Positions 35,856-43,959 of a DNA stretch of 64,000 nt are shown one piece after another. The first letter of the stretch is position 1. Every line of letters begins with the position of its first letter. The notes under the pieces are model-generated. The model searched no databases. It saw only the letters and a program-made list of their open reading frames with translations, and was not told the DNA's origin. The position numbers and the translations under genes were made by a program. The stretch lies in assembly GCF_004125825.1 (NCBI RefSeq), contig NZ_QQWI01000004.1, positions 62,001 to 126,000 on the forward strand, given 5' to 3'. Source of the DNA: Fusibacter sp. A1 (GTDB lineage Bacteria > Bacillota > Clostridia > Peptostreptococcales > Acidaminobacteraceae).

Positions 35856-37895
35856 TCATTTCTTCCAGCCGATGTAGATGACGTCTCCGTTTTTCAGTAC
35901 ATCGGTGTATCTAGCCCTACTTCCATTCAGCTGCAAATCGATAATGCCCTTGGGTTTTGTAAGATCAAAATCAATGTAATCGAACACATCGACAAATACG
36001 AGTGTCTTCTTGTCTGTTTTGATCGAAAGTGCTCGATGATTTACAACCAGATCGAAGTTGTTTTGTTGTTCCAATGTCTTCTCTTTACCCACGACTTGAG
36101 GATTTAATCGCTCATCGGCTTCCTTTGTCACACTCCTTGAAGGACCTTCCTCAAGCGGATCCCAGCTGATGTAATCTCCATGTTTGAGTTTAACGCCCAG
36201 TTCCACCTCGCGGCCGTTGATCCTTAAGGCGTCCTTGGTCCTTATCCCCTTAAACTCCATCAGGTCCTCGACCGTATTGAGGGCTTTGATGCTTACCTGA
36301 TCATTATGGGTGAGGATATGGTCGGAATCTGCGGGCGCTTCATTCACCCACACGTCCTGTACAAGCCTTAGGACTTCCTGGTTAAAGTAGACTCTATTTT
36401 CAAGATCTACGATATCTGCGATTTTCACAAAGGCGTCTTCCCCTTTCACAGCGGGTTCGACATTGATCACATCCTTGTTCTTGATCGGAGAATCCAGACT
36501 GGCAAGCGCACCATTGATATACACCTTGGCAGCTTCGCCGTATCCGCCCTGAATCTTTCTGCTGTGCTCGTTGAGGACGATGGTGATGGATTTGCCGCGT
36601 TCCGGGAGCAGCTTTCTGGCGCTGTAGCCGATAAGAACCAAGGCATCTGAAACCAAAAGTTTTTTTGAATTGAAAAGCCTTAAGGGTGTTTCATTGACAT
36701 GGACCTGTAAAAAGTCGTGTTCCCTATCTTTAAGTGCCGAATATCCAATCCCAAGGGGGGTGATAAACTCAGGACCTTTGAAGGGATCGCTTTCATAAGT
36801 GATATTCTCAAGCAGCTCCGCACCTTTGATCACAACACGTTCGTCTGCTATATCCAGATGTTTGGCCAATAGGCTTTTGAATCCGGGAACTTGGCATCCG
36901 CCACCGATAAGGAAGACGGCGCTTGGAACACCACCATTTGCTTCAATCACGCGTGCGGCTATCTTTTCAGCGACTCGTTGTGCGTCATTCTCAAGCTCGA
37001 GAATGATCTCATCCGTCGATTTCTTATGGGGTATGCCGACAATATCGCTAAAGATCTGTTCCTCAGATTTGTTCAAGTTGGTTTTGAGGGCTTCAGCAGT
37101 ATCAAAATCCAGCAGATACTTCTGAACCAGCGCCTCAGTCAGTTCATCACCCGCCACATCGACCATGGCATAGGAAAAGACTGCTCCGTTCTTTGTAAGG
37201 GCGATATCCGAGGTGCCTGCACCTATATCGACTAGGGCCAGGTTAAGCAGCCTGAACTTAGGAGGAATCGCGACATTGATCGCCGCAATCGGCTCAAGTG
37301 TCAGATTGACTACCTCGAGTCCCATCTTATCTACGACAGTATATAAGGAATCTACGACAGAATGCGGCAGGAAGGTCGCAATCACTTGCAGGGTGAGCTG
37401 ACTGCCCCTATGGCTTAGCGGATTTCCGATCAGCACCTCGTCCAGGTAGTAGTTCACTACAGAATATCCGACACAGTAGTAGGAGGAGGCTTTCTTGTCT
37501 CCCCCCTTTTCAAGTTCGGACTGCGCAAGTTGAATACCTTCGATCTCAATCGTATCCAAGATGCCCTTATCGATTTCAACGGTCGAATCGATCTTTCTAG
37601 TCACTTCGACCCTTTGAGTCCTAAGCGCCCTACCCGCAGCCGCGATCGCAACTTTTTTAAGCGAGTATCCCGTTTGCTTCTCAAGCTCCGCTGTGACGGT
37701 CTTAACCACCTTGGTCACTTTTTCGATATCGTGGATCTGACCGTCATACATGGCTCGTTCGGGATGCGAAACCATGTGATGGGCTTGTACATGAAAGATA
37801 TCATCCGTATACTTGCCAACCACGCCCACCACGTTTCTTGTTCCTATATCTAGCGCATAGATCATATGTTCAGGCAATACTTTCAAATCCGTCAT
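35856..37895 (-). CDS. FtsA-like actin-fold ATPase with long C-terminal extension
   Basis: About 679 residues from the ATG at 37895; a GTG at 37907 is an alternative. The N-terminal 390 residues are an FtsA/PilM-type actin ATPase: YALDIGTRNVVGVVG (phosphate 1), NLALVDIGAGTSDIAL (phosphate 2), an FtsA 1C-like insertion (VAIAAAGRALRTQRVEV) and FLIGGGCQVPGFKSLLA (adenosine). FtsA is normally about 420 residues. Here a further 280 residues of beta-rich sequence follow, with repeated small domains (AAKVYINGALASLDSPIKNKDVI; RINGREVELGVKLKHGDYIS; LQLNGSRARYTDVLKNGDVIYIG) that look like ubiquitin/ThiS-like or S4-like modules. A role in division or envelope assembly is likely. Confidence 0.82.
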   Translation of the reverse strand: MTDLKVLPEHMIYALDIGTRNVVGVVGKYTDDIFHVQAHHMVSHPERAMYDGQIHDIEKVTKVVKTVTAELEKQTGYSLKKVAIAAAGRALRTQRVEVTRKIDSTVEIDKGILDTIEIEGIQLAQSELEKGGDKKASSYYCVGYSVVNYYLDEVLIGNPLSHRGSQLTLQVIATFLPHSVVDSLYTVVDKMGLEVVNLTLEPIAAINVAIPPKFRLLNLALVDIGAGTSDIALTKNGAVFSYAMVDVAGDELTEALVQKYLLDFDTAEALKTNLNKSEEQIFSDIVGIPHKKSTDEIILELENDAQRVAEKIAARVIEANGGVPSAVFLIGGGCQVPGFKSLLAKHLDIADERVVIKGAELLENITYESDPFKGPEFITPLGIGYSALKDREHDFLQVHVNETPLRLFNSKKLLVSDALVLIGYSARKLLPERGKSITIVLNEHSRKIQGGYGEAAKVYINGALASLDSPIKNKDVINVEPAVKGEDAFVKIADIVDLENRVYFNQEVLRLVQDVWVNEAPADSDHILTHNDQVSIKALNTVEDLMEFKGIRTKDALRINGREVELGVKLKHGDYISWDPLEEGPSRSVTKEADERLNPQVVGKEKTLEQQNNFDLVVNHRALSIKTDKKTLVFVDVFDYIDFDLTKPKGIIDLQLNGSRARYTDVLKNGDVIYIGWKK

Positions 37896-37896
37896 T

Positions 37897-38562
37897 TTAT
37901 TCACCAATCTGCTTTCTGTAGGATATGCACAAATGATTCACCGGGCAAGTTTCGCACATGGGTGTTCTCGCCTTACAGTGGTATCTTCCGTGAAAGATCA
38001 GGACATGATGCATTTTTGTCCATAAGACCTTTGGTATTCGCTTCATCAGATCCCTTTCGGTACTGATCACATCTTTTGTACTGACAAGTCCAAGACGATT
38101 CGAAACTCGCTGCACATGGGTGTCAACCGCTATGGCAGGTATTCCAAACGCATTCGACCCTACTACATTGGCGGTCTTTATGCCGACACCAGGGAGTGTG
38201 GTCATCGTCTGGATATCCCCTGGAACCTGACCGTCAAAATCCCTTTCAAGCAGCTCACAGGTTTTCCTGATGTTCTTAGCCTTGGTCTGATAAAGACCGC
38301 AAGTCCTTATGATGTCCTCAAGCTCCTTTTGCCCTATCCCACTGATGTCACAAGGTTTCTTAAGCACTTTGAACAGCTCCTTGGTTACGATATTGACCCT
38401 TATGTCCGTACACTGGGCGGACAGCATGGTGGCAATCAGCAGTTCAAACGCATTCTCATGGTCAAGCTCGGCTTTTGCATGGGGGTAGGTCCTTAACAGG
38501 ATCTCAAGCGCCTGCTCACGTTCTTCTTTCGTTAGTAGTCTCCTCTTCAAATCATTCACCAC
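37897..38562 (-). CDS. nth: endonuclease III
   Basis: DNA glycosylase/AP lyase that removes oxidised pyrimidines. 221 residues. The helix-hairpin-helix LPGVGIKTANVV contains the catalytic Lys, and the VDTHVQRVSNRLGL segment carries the catalytic Asp. The C-terminal C-x6-C-x2-C-x5-C (CKARTPMCETCPVNHLC) binds a [4Fe-4S] cluster. It overlaps ylxP by 7 bp at its start and is followed after 1 bp by the FtsA-like gene, so these are translationally linked. Confidence 0.96.
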   Translation of the reverse strand: MVNDLKRRLLTKEEREQALEILLRTYPHAKAELDHENAFELLIATMLSAQCTDIRVNIVTKELFKVLKKPCDISGIGQKELEDIIRTCGLYQTKAKNIRKTCELLERDFDGQVPGDIQTMTTLPGVGIKTANVVGSNAFGIPAIAVDTHVQRVSNRLGLVSTKDVISTERDLMKRIPKVLWTKMHHVLIFHGRYHCKARTPMCETCPVNHLCISYRKQIGE

Positions 38563-38843
38563 TTTTCAATTGTTTGTTCTACTATATCAAAATCCACAGT
38601 CACTGTCTTTTCTAAAAAGTTGATCACGGTCTGTATTTTTGCTTCCAGATACCGCGCGTCACTTCCTATCATGGCGATACCGATAAGAGCCCTATGGTAA
38701 TCCTCATGGTAGTCACACTCTGCGACACTCACATTGAAGTGGCCGCTTAATTTATCCTTGGTACTTTTCACGATTCTGCGCTTGCACTTCAAATCATGAC
38801 ACATGGGCGTATATAAGATCACCGTCATTACCGCTATTGTCAT
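38556..38843 (-). CDS. ylxP: DUF503 (YlxP-like) small protein
   Basis: 95 residues from the ATG at 38843 with GAGGACCTT upstream. Sequence order MTIAVMTVILYTPMCHDLKCKRRIVKS and SVAECDYHEDYHRALIGIAMIGSD matches DUF503, a ferredoxin-like fold usually encoded near rbfA and ribosome maturation genes. Here it instead precedes nth. Function is unclear; an RNA-related role has been proposed. It heads the minus-strand operon and diverges from the LytTR gene. Confidence 0.88.
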   Translation of the reverse strand: MTIAVMTVILYTPMCHDLKCKRRIVKSTKDKLSGHFNVSVAECDYHEDYHRALIGIAMIGSDARYLEAKIQTVINFLEKTVTVDFDIVEQTIEKW

Positions 38844-38964
38844 AAGGTCCTCTTCCATATTATTCGTCAAATTGGAATATTCAGCTAAAACGCTCGTAAA
38901 TGTCCTACCTTTTTATTATAATATAGTATGGCTTGAAATTGCAAAATATCATGGGAGATTATTT

Positions 38965-39675
38965 ATGTTAAAAACTATCGTCGTCGATGATCAGCAGATC
39001 ATACTGGATTCCATCGTAAGCCATATCAAAAAGCTCGACTATGTGAAATTGATTTGTTCAACCACCAGTTCAGCTGACAGCAAGCGCTATTTCGAGTCGT
39101 CAGAGGCGAATGTAGCCATACTAGACATCGACATGCCTGAAATCGACGGGCTGACGCTTGCTCAGTGGATCAATCAGAATAGTCCTCAGACCAAATTGAT
39201 TTTTTGTACGAGCCACGGAGCGTATATCAAGGACGCCTTTCGCGTCTATGCCTACGACTTCATCGAGAAGCCGATCGATTTTGAAAGGTTGACAGGTAGC
39301 CTTTACAGGCTTAATCAAAACATGCCCGACGAGAACAAGGTCATCGAGGTTCACACAGAGGACGGGTCCAGGTTCGTATCACTGCCAGATCTTGTGGCGA
39401 TAGAAGCCCAAGGAAAACACTGCATACTCTACACCACAAAATCCGCATTCGAAGTGAAAGACAGTTTCAAGACCTTTGAAAGCCTACTCTCGAATATCGA
39501 TTTTTATAAGAGCTCCCGTTCCTATATCGTCAACCTGAAACAAGTCGAAGGACTTGAGAAACTGAACCGTACTTCGTATATGATCAAGCTCAAAAACCCA
39601 AATGCCTACGCACAGCTCAGTAAAAAGTCCTACGAGGAATTTAAGGAGCAACTGACACATTCGCAATCACTTTAG
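38965..39675 (+). CDS. LytTR-type response regulator
   Basis: 236 residues from the ATG at 38965 behind GGGAGATTATTT; the frame is open far upstream but has no ribosome site there. Receiver domain (to about 120): the acidic pair VVDDQQ, the phospho-acceptor in VAILDIDMPEIDG, and YDFIEKPI with the conserved Lys. A LytTR DNA-binding domain follows (about 135-232): EVHTEDGSRFVSLPDLVAIEAQGKHC and RSYIVNLKQVEGLE. TATAAT at 38917-38922 may be its -10. No histidine kinase lies next to it. DUF4438 follows after 9 bp. Confidence 0.92.
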   Translation: MLKTIVVDDQQIILDSIVSHIKKLDYVKLICSTTSSADSKRYFESSEANVAILDIDMPEIDGLTLAQWINQNSPQTKLIFCTSHGAYIKDAFRVYAYDFIEKPIDFERLTGSLYRLNQNMPDENKVIEVHTEDGSRFVSLPDLVAIEAQGKHCILYTTKSAFEVKDSFKTFESLLSNIDFYKSSRSYIVNLKQVEGLEKLNRTSYMIKLKNPNAYAQLSKKSYEEFKEQLTHSQSL

Positions 39676-39684
39676 GAGGATTCT

Positions 39685-40539
39685 ATGAAAACAAATAAGG
39701 ACCGCGTCATCATGCATAGTGTGCAAGGAACCGTCGCACACCCGAAATTCGCCGGCTATAGGGTAGACAACAACGGCAATCCCTTTGTCATTCCAGGCAC
39801 CGGTGCCATCAACTACAACGTAAAGGTTGGCGACAGCGCTTTCGGCTGGGCGGGAGACCATATCGAGCCGGGTGTGACGATTAAAAACAGCGATACCCCC
39901 TCCAATGCCGCGCTTAACATCTTCGCATGTGTCGGCAATCAGGCAAAGGTCATCAGCGGCGATGCCAAAGGCGATCTTGGGTATGTGCTTGGCGCCCACG
40001 GCGGAGTGGAACATGTGATCGTGCAGTTTCCTCAGGAAACACTCGAAAAGATGACCACAGACGACAAGATTCTCATCAAGGGATACGGTCAAGGTCTTGA
40101 ACTGACCGATTACCCTGAGCTTAAAGTGATGAGTATCGATCCGTCGCTGCTCGAAAAAATGGAGATAGAAGAAAAAGACGGCAAGCTCATCGTTCCTGTC
40201 GTAGCGAGGATACCCCACGGACTGATGGGATCAGGCGTAGGATCTCCCTACTCTCAAAAAGGCGATTACGACCTGATCACCTCCGACAAGGAAGAAATCG
40301 AAAGACTGGGCCTTGACGACCTTCGATTCGGAGACTTTGTACTTCTTGAAAATACGGACTGCACCTACGGTCTTGGAGGCTACCTGAAAGGGGCTACAAC
40401 GATCGGCGTCGTCATTCATTCAGACTGCATTAAAAACGGTCACGGCCCTGGCATATCGGTCGTGATGACCTCAAAGAAAGATACACTTGAAGCTAAAATC
40501 GATAAAAATGCGAATCTTGCGATATATATGGGTAAGTAA
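39685..40539 (+). CDS. DUF4438 domain protein
   Basis: 284 residues. It matches the DUF4438 family by overall pattern: an N-terminal VQGTVAHP, the GTGAINYNVKVGDSAFGWAGDHIEPG block, KGDLGYVLGAHGGVEHV, ARIPHGLMGSGVGSP, and VVIHSDCIKNGHGPGISV. It is cytoplasmic, has no membrane span and is rich in glycine turns. The many conserved Asp, Glu and His residues suggest a metal- or nucleotide-dependent enzyme, but no reaction is known to me. It is in an operon with the LytTR regulator, with AGGAGGATTCT before the ATG. Confidence 0.85.
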   Translation: MKTNKDRVIMHSVQGTVAHPKFAGYRVDNNGNPFVIPGTGAINYNVKVGDSAFGWAGDHIEPGVTIKNSDTPSNAALNIFACVGNQAKVISGDAKGDLGYVLGAHGGVEHVIVQFPQETLEKMTTDDKILIKGYGQGLELTDYPELKVMSIDPSLLEKMEIEEKDGKLIVPVVARIPHGLMGSGVGSPYSQKGDYDLITSDKEEIERLGLDDLRFGDFVLLENTDCTYGLGGYLKGATTIGVVIHSDCIKNGHGPGISVVMTSKKDTLEAKIDKNANLAIYMGK

Positions 40540-40548
40540 AGTGATAGG

Positions 40549-40577
40549 GACAGCATCGTATGCTGTCTTTGTTTTTT
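40549..40577 (+). terminator. intrinsic terminator after the DUF4438 gene
   Basis: GACAGCAT / ATGCTGTC with a CGT loop, followed by TTTGTTTTTT. It separates the LytTR-DUF4438 unit from the ECF sigma operon. Confidence 0.88.
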
Positions 40578-40628
40578 GACAGATAGCTAAGATCAAATCC
40601 CGACACTCAAAAAATATTTAAAATTCCT

Positions 40629-40657
40629 AGGACACTTTCCCCTCCTCAAACGTCTTA
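40629..40657 (+). promoter_or_regulatory. candidate ECF-type promoter of the sigma operon
   Basis: CGTCTTA (40651-40657) resembles the -10 of ECF promoters (CGTC-type), with AGGACAC about 16 bp upstream in the -35 place. The -35 lacks the usual AAC, so this is only suggestive of autoregulation. Confidence 0.28.
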
Positions 40658-40691
40658 TAGTCAAACAGCTTAAAAGGCAAGGTGCGAACAT

Positions 40692-41174
40692 ATGAAACTT
40701 TATCAAATCTATCAGGAACACCAGCTTGATTTCATACGGTTTGCCAATTCTCTGACACATCAGATGACGCAAGCGGAAGATTTGGTACAGGAGGCCTACC
40801 TAAAGGCCCTCGATCAGGACGAGCTCTTTGACAGTCTGTCCGGTCAACAGATCAAAGGTTGGTTCTTCACAACGATCAGGAACAGGTTTATCGACGACAG
40901 AAGAAAGCAAAGTCGATTGGTCGCCTTCACCCCTGAACACAGTGGAAACCATACGCCGGATTTTGACAGCGCCACCTTCATACAACAAACCTTAGCGCTT
41001 TTAAACGAACAGGAACGAAGCCTAGTGAGCATGCGGTATATCCAAGGCTACAACAGTTCGGAGATCGCTGAAAAACTCAGCATGAATCCCTCGACTGTCA
41101 GAAACAAGTTGAGCCAGGGAATCAACCGTATCCGAACGAACATGTTAAAGGAGGGTCATCATGACTGGAACTAA
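40692..41174 (+). CDS. ECF-type RNA polymerase sigma factor
   Basis: 160 residues. Region 2: YQEHQLDFIRFANSLTHQMTQAEDLVQEAYLKAL, then IKGWFFTTIRNRFIDDRRKQ (region 2.4, -10 recognition). After a linker, region 4: LLNEQERSLVSMRYIQGYNSSEIAEKLSMNPSTVRNKLSQG (helix-turn-helix, -35 recognition). There is no sigma 1.1 or region 3. ECF genes are usually followed by a membrane anti-sigma factor; here the next gene is instead a 39-residue soluble protein overlapping its 3' end. AAGGTGCG precedes the ATG. Targets probably include the two genes downstream. Confidence 0.92.
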   Translation: MKLYQIYQEHQLDFIRFANSLTHQMTQAEDLVQEAYLKALDQDELFDSLSGQQIKGWFFTTIRNRFIDDRRKQSRLVAFTPEHSGNHTPDFDSATFIQQTLALLNEQERSLVSMRYIQGYNSSEIAEKLSMNPSTVRNKLSQGINRIRTNMLKEGHHDWN

Positions 41175-41280
41175 CTTTTCACCACTACTTATCGATTATG
41201 AAAAAGAAATCTTTATGGAAGACGCCAAATCACACTTGAAATTCAGAAGAAGAATAAACAAAGAGATTTTGACTAAATAA
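41161..41280 (+). CDS. 39-residue protein overlapping the ECF sigma gene
   Basis: The ATG at 41161 is 7 bp downstream of GGAGG within the end of the sigma gene and the ORF ends with TAA at 41278-41280, 39 codons later. It overlaps the sigma gene by 14 bp in another frame. The peptide is charged (DYEKEIFMED, FRRRINKEI), has no membrane segment and looks like two short helices. The very good ribosome site, the overlap and the clean 19-bp gap to the next gene support it being translated. It could be a small anti-sigma or co-regulator in place of the missing anti-sigma factor; this is inference. Confidence 0.7.
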   Translation: MTGTNFSPLLIDYEKEIFMEDAKSHLKFRRRINKEILTK

Positions 41281-41299
41281 TCCTAGGGAGGAGCAACAC

Positions 41300-42490
41300 A
41301 TGAAAGCTTATATGAATATCGGAATCATCGATGCACGATTCGCACAGGACCAGACACTTGCTCAGATCAGCAAACTCACCAACATCGGTACGCTGATCAT
41401 GACACCAAACCAGCAGGCGGCTTCAAATCGAATCGCCATGACCAATGTGGGCAACATCATCACACTCGAAAAAGAGGTCTCCGTCGTCCATCAAAGCGGC
41501 GACATGACACTTGACGACAATTACTTGAGTCAGCTGCCTGATCCATGCGCTTTCAACTTCAATGGCAATGTGCTGGTACACCCCCTAAAGGACCGGACCA
41601 TGCTTGATAAGATCGACTCAGGCATCATCAACGGAAACGTCTATGCCACATCCGCAGACTTTGCAACATTCGCTTCCACATGTCAGATCAACGGTAGCGG
41701 CATCGTCTACAAGGAAGGTGATCTGGTCATACCAAACCGCTTTAAATTGAACGATATCGAACTTCTGGGAATCCCCGCTGGGTCCAGCATCGTCACAGAT
41801 GTCCTCGAGGCGCTTGAAGAGCTTAGCGATGAAGACATTAGTGAAGCGATTGGCAGCCTGAAGGTCAACACGCTCATTATCGCGACAAAAAGCAATATCC
41901 GAAAACTCGTTTCAAAGATCGTCAACTACAATCAGGTTGAAAAAATCATCGCTCCTGATGACCATACCTACTATGAGCGTCTGACACTCGATGAGAGCAC
42001 ACTTGAGTTCCTGCCCTCAAGAAAGTTGTTTGTAACAGGCACGCTCAACATCGTAGCAAGCGCTCAAAGCGTACTCGAACATGTGGATTCGATCATCGCA
42101 AGCCACGTATCCGTCTCAAAGACAGATGCCGATAGCATCCGTCACTTGTTTAAGGATGTGAAAAACATCAAGGTACGCGATCCAAAATCAATCCAGAACA
42201 TGGCAAAAACAGTCGTTACAAAAGCCCTACTTGAAGAAAGCGACAATCTAAGCATCGAGAACATGGGTAAACTGGTTTTCGCAAAAGACATCCCTGCTTC
42301 CCTAATCAGGTCCAATGTCTCAAATCTGGTCAACATGGGTAAAATCTCATGCACAAAAGAACAGTACACCGCAGTGCTCAGCGTCTGCTCTCAAAACATG
42401 GGCGCCATCAAAGACGATCTCGAAACCGATGAAGGATGGGTCGATCAGGAAGAGGTCCTTATCAGCAACATGGAGTATGTGAAGCTTTAA
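41300..42490 (+). CDS. unknown protein with solenoid-like N-x-G repeats
   Basis: 396 residues, no signal peptide or membrane span. Short beta units recur, often opened by N-I/M/V-G or N-G: LTNIGTLIMTP, MTNVGNIITL, FNGNVLVHPL, INGNVYATSADF, INGSGIVYKEGD, FVTGTLNIVAS, ENMGKLVFAKDI, VNMGKISCTKE. This spacing of 15-30 residues suggests a beta-solenoid, somewhat like bactofilins, but I find no family signature. It is the third gene of the ECF sigma operon (GGGAGGAGC before the ATG) and is followed by a strong terminator. A cytoplasmic scaffold or a polymer-forming protein is possible. Confidence 0.7.
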   Translation: MKAYMNIGIIDARFAQDQTLAQISKLTNIGTLIMTPNQQAASNRIAMTNVGNIITLEKEVSVVHQSGDMTLDDNYLSQLPDPCAFNFNGNVLVHPLKDRTMLDKIDSGIINGNVYATSADFATFASTCQINGSGIVYKEGDLVIPNRFKLNDIELLGIPAGSSIVTDVLEALEELSDEDISEAIGSLKVNTLIIATKSNIRKLVSKIVNYNQVEKIIAPDDHTYYERLTLDESTLEFLPSRKLFVTGTLNIVASAQSVLEHVDSIIASHVSVSKTDADSIRHLFKDVKNIKVRDPKSIQNMAKTVVTKALLEESDNLSIENMGKLVFAKDIPASLIRSNVSNLVNMGKISCTKEQYTAVLSVCSQNMGAIKDDLETDEGWVDQEEVLISNMEYVKL

Positions 42491-42494
42491 AATA

Positions 42495-42526
42495 AAAACG
42501 ACTGTCCGTGATCGGACAGTCGTTTT
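42495..42526. terminator. bidirectional terminator after the ECF operon
   Basis: AAAACGACTGTCCG / CGGACAGTCGTTTT, perfect 14-bp arms with a TGAT loop, lying between the convergent ECF operon and the lpd gene. It can end both. Confidence 0.9.
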
Positions 42527-42552
42527 ATGCTTAAGTGTGAGTGTTACCTCGT

Positions 42553-43950
42553 TTATTTGTTTCTCGGCTTTTTCGGGACCATGTGGATCGCCTCGCCGTG
42601 AAGTGCCAGTGTTGCTTCAACAAACGCTTCAGCAAGTGTAGGATGAGCATGGATCGTGCCTGCGACATCTTTCACAGTTAAACCTTTGTTGATGATGATC
42701 GCAGCTTCGTGGATCAGGTCGGACGCATGCGGTCCCAAAATATGAACTCCCACGATCTTGCCGTCCGCTTCAATGACCTTTACAAAGCCATCGCTTTCGC
42801 CAAGGCTTAACGCCTTGCCGTTGGCTGCGAACATGAATTTGCTGGAATTATAGTCCACTCCGGCTTCTTTCAGATCAGCTTCGGACTTTCCGACAGTCGC
42901 GACTTCAGGGAAGGTGAAAACGCAGCTTGGTACGATCTCCTGATTGATCACAGGAATTTGCCCCATGATACGCTCAACCACTTCAATACCTTGATGCGAA
43001 GCGACATGGGCAAGCATCCACTTGCCGTTGACGTCTCCGATCGCATAAACGTTTTTAAGCGTCGTTTCGAAGCGTTCACTTACCTTGATGCCTTTTCTGT
43101 CGTATTCGACACAAGCTTCGTCAAGACCAAGTCCTGAAATGTTAGGCATTCTGCCCACAGCCATCAATATGCGGTCCGCTTCAAAGGTCTTCTCGCCTTT
43201 TTTATCTTCGGCGATGACAGTGAAGACTCCACCTGATTCGCTGATGGATTTGACACCGACTTTCGTCTCGATCGCTATCCCTTTTTTCTTCAGTCCCATC
43301 GCCAGACGTTTTGAGATGTCCGCATCAAGGAATGGAAGAATCGTGGGCATCGCGTCAAGTACTGTGACTTCAGAACCGAACTCATTGTAGATTGTAGCGA
43401 ACTCAATTCCAACCACCCCGCCACCGATTACCAGTAGACGTTTTGGTACTTCCTCAAGCTTTAATACCTCATTCGAAGTGAAGATACCTGGATGGTCGGC
43501 ACCTGGAATAGGAATCTGAATCGGTTTTGAACCCGTCGCGATCACAATGTGCTTACCTTTGACTTCTAGTTCACCGTCTGCTGTTGTGACCGATACGGTC
43601 TCATTATCAACAATCCGTCCAAGACCTTTAATGAGTTCCACACCGTTTGCTTCAAGAAGCTGATGGATACCTCCAACTAAGTCGGAAACGACTTGGTTTT
43701 TTCTGTTTCTGACCTTTTCAAGGTTAAGCGTATACCCCTCAAGTTCAATACCAAAGGTATCCGCGTGCTTCATCGTGTGAAGCACTTCGGCATTTTTATA
43801 AAGCGCCTTTGTCGGAATGCAGCCTCTGTTCAGGCAAGTGCCGCCGACTTCGTCTCTTTCAATGAGTGCCACAGAAGCGCCAAGCTGCGCGCCTCTGATT
43901 GCCGCCTCATACCCACCGGGACCTGCACCAATGATGATAATATCTTTCAT
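42553..43950 (-). CDS. lpdA: dihydrolipoyl dehydrogenase (glycine cleavage L-protein)
   Basis: 465 residues. It reoxidises the dihydrolipoyl arm of GcvH with NAD+. FAD motif IIIGAGPGGYEAAIRGAQLG; redox disulphide GGTCLNRGCIPTK; NAD-binding LLVIGGGVVGIEFA; AIGDVNG; and the C-terminal interface motif HAHPTLAEAF with the His-Glu pair. It has no fused lipoyl domain. It is the last gene of the lipA-gcvTHPAPB-lpd operon, 9 bp after gcvPB, so its main partner should be the glycine cleavage system. Confidence 0.95.
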   Translation of the reverse strand: MKDIIIIGAGPGGYEAAIRGAQLGASVALIERDEVGGTCLNRGCIPTKALYKNAEVLHTMKHADTFGIELEGYTLNLEKVRNRKNQVVSDLVGGIHQLLEANGVELIKGLGRIVDNETVSVTTADGELEVKGKHIVIATGSKPIQIPIPGADHPGIFTSNEVLKLEEVPKRLLVIGGGVVGIEFATIYNEFGSEVTVLDAMPTILPFLDADISKRLAMGLKKKGIAIETKVGVKSISESGGVFTVIAEDKKGEKTFEADRILMAVGRMPNISGLGLDEACVEYDRKGIKVSERFETTLKNVYAIGDVNGKWMLAHVASHQGIEVVERIMGQIPVINQEIVPSCVFTFPEVATVGKSEADLKEAGVDYNSSKFMFAANGKALSLGESDGFVKVIEADGKIVGVHILGPHASDLIHEAAIIINKGLTVKDVAGTIHAHPTLAEAFVEATLALHGEAIHMVPKKPRNK

Positions 43951-43959
43951 GCTCAGCTC

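Noticed and set aside
38803..38964. Longer N-terminus for the LytTR regulator
   Set aside because: The receiver domain begins at the ATG at 38965 with a ribosome site; the upstream frame overlaps ylxP and has no such site.
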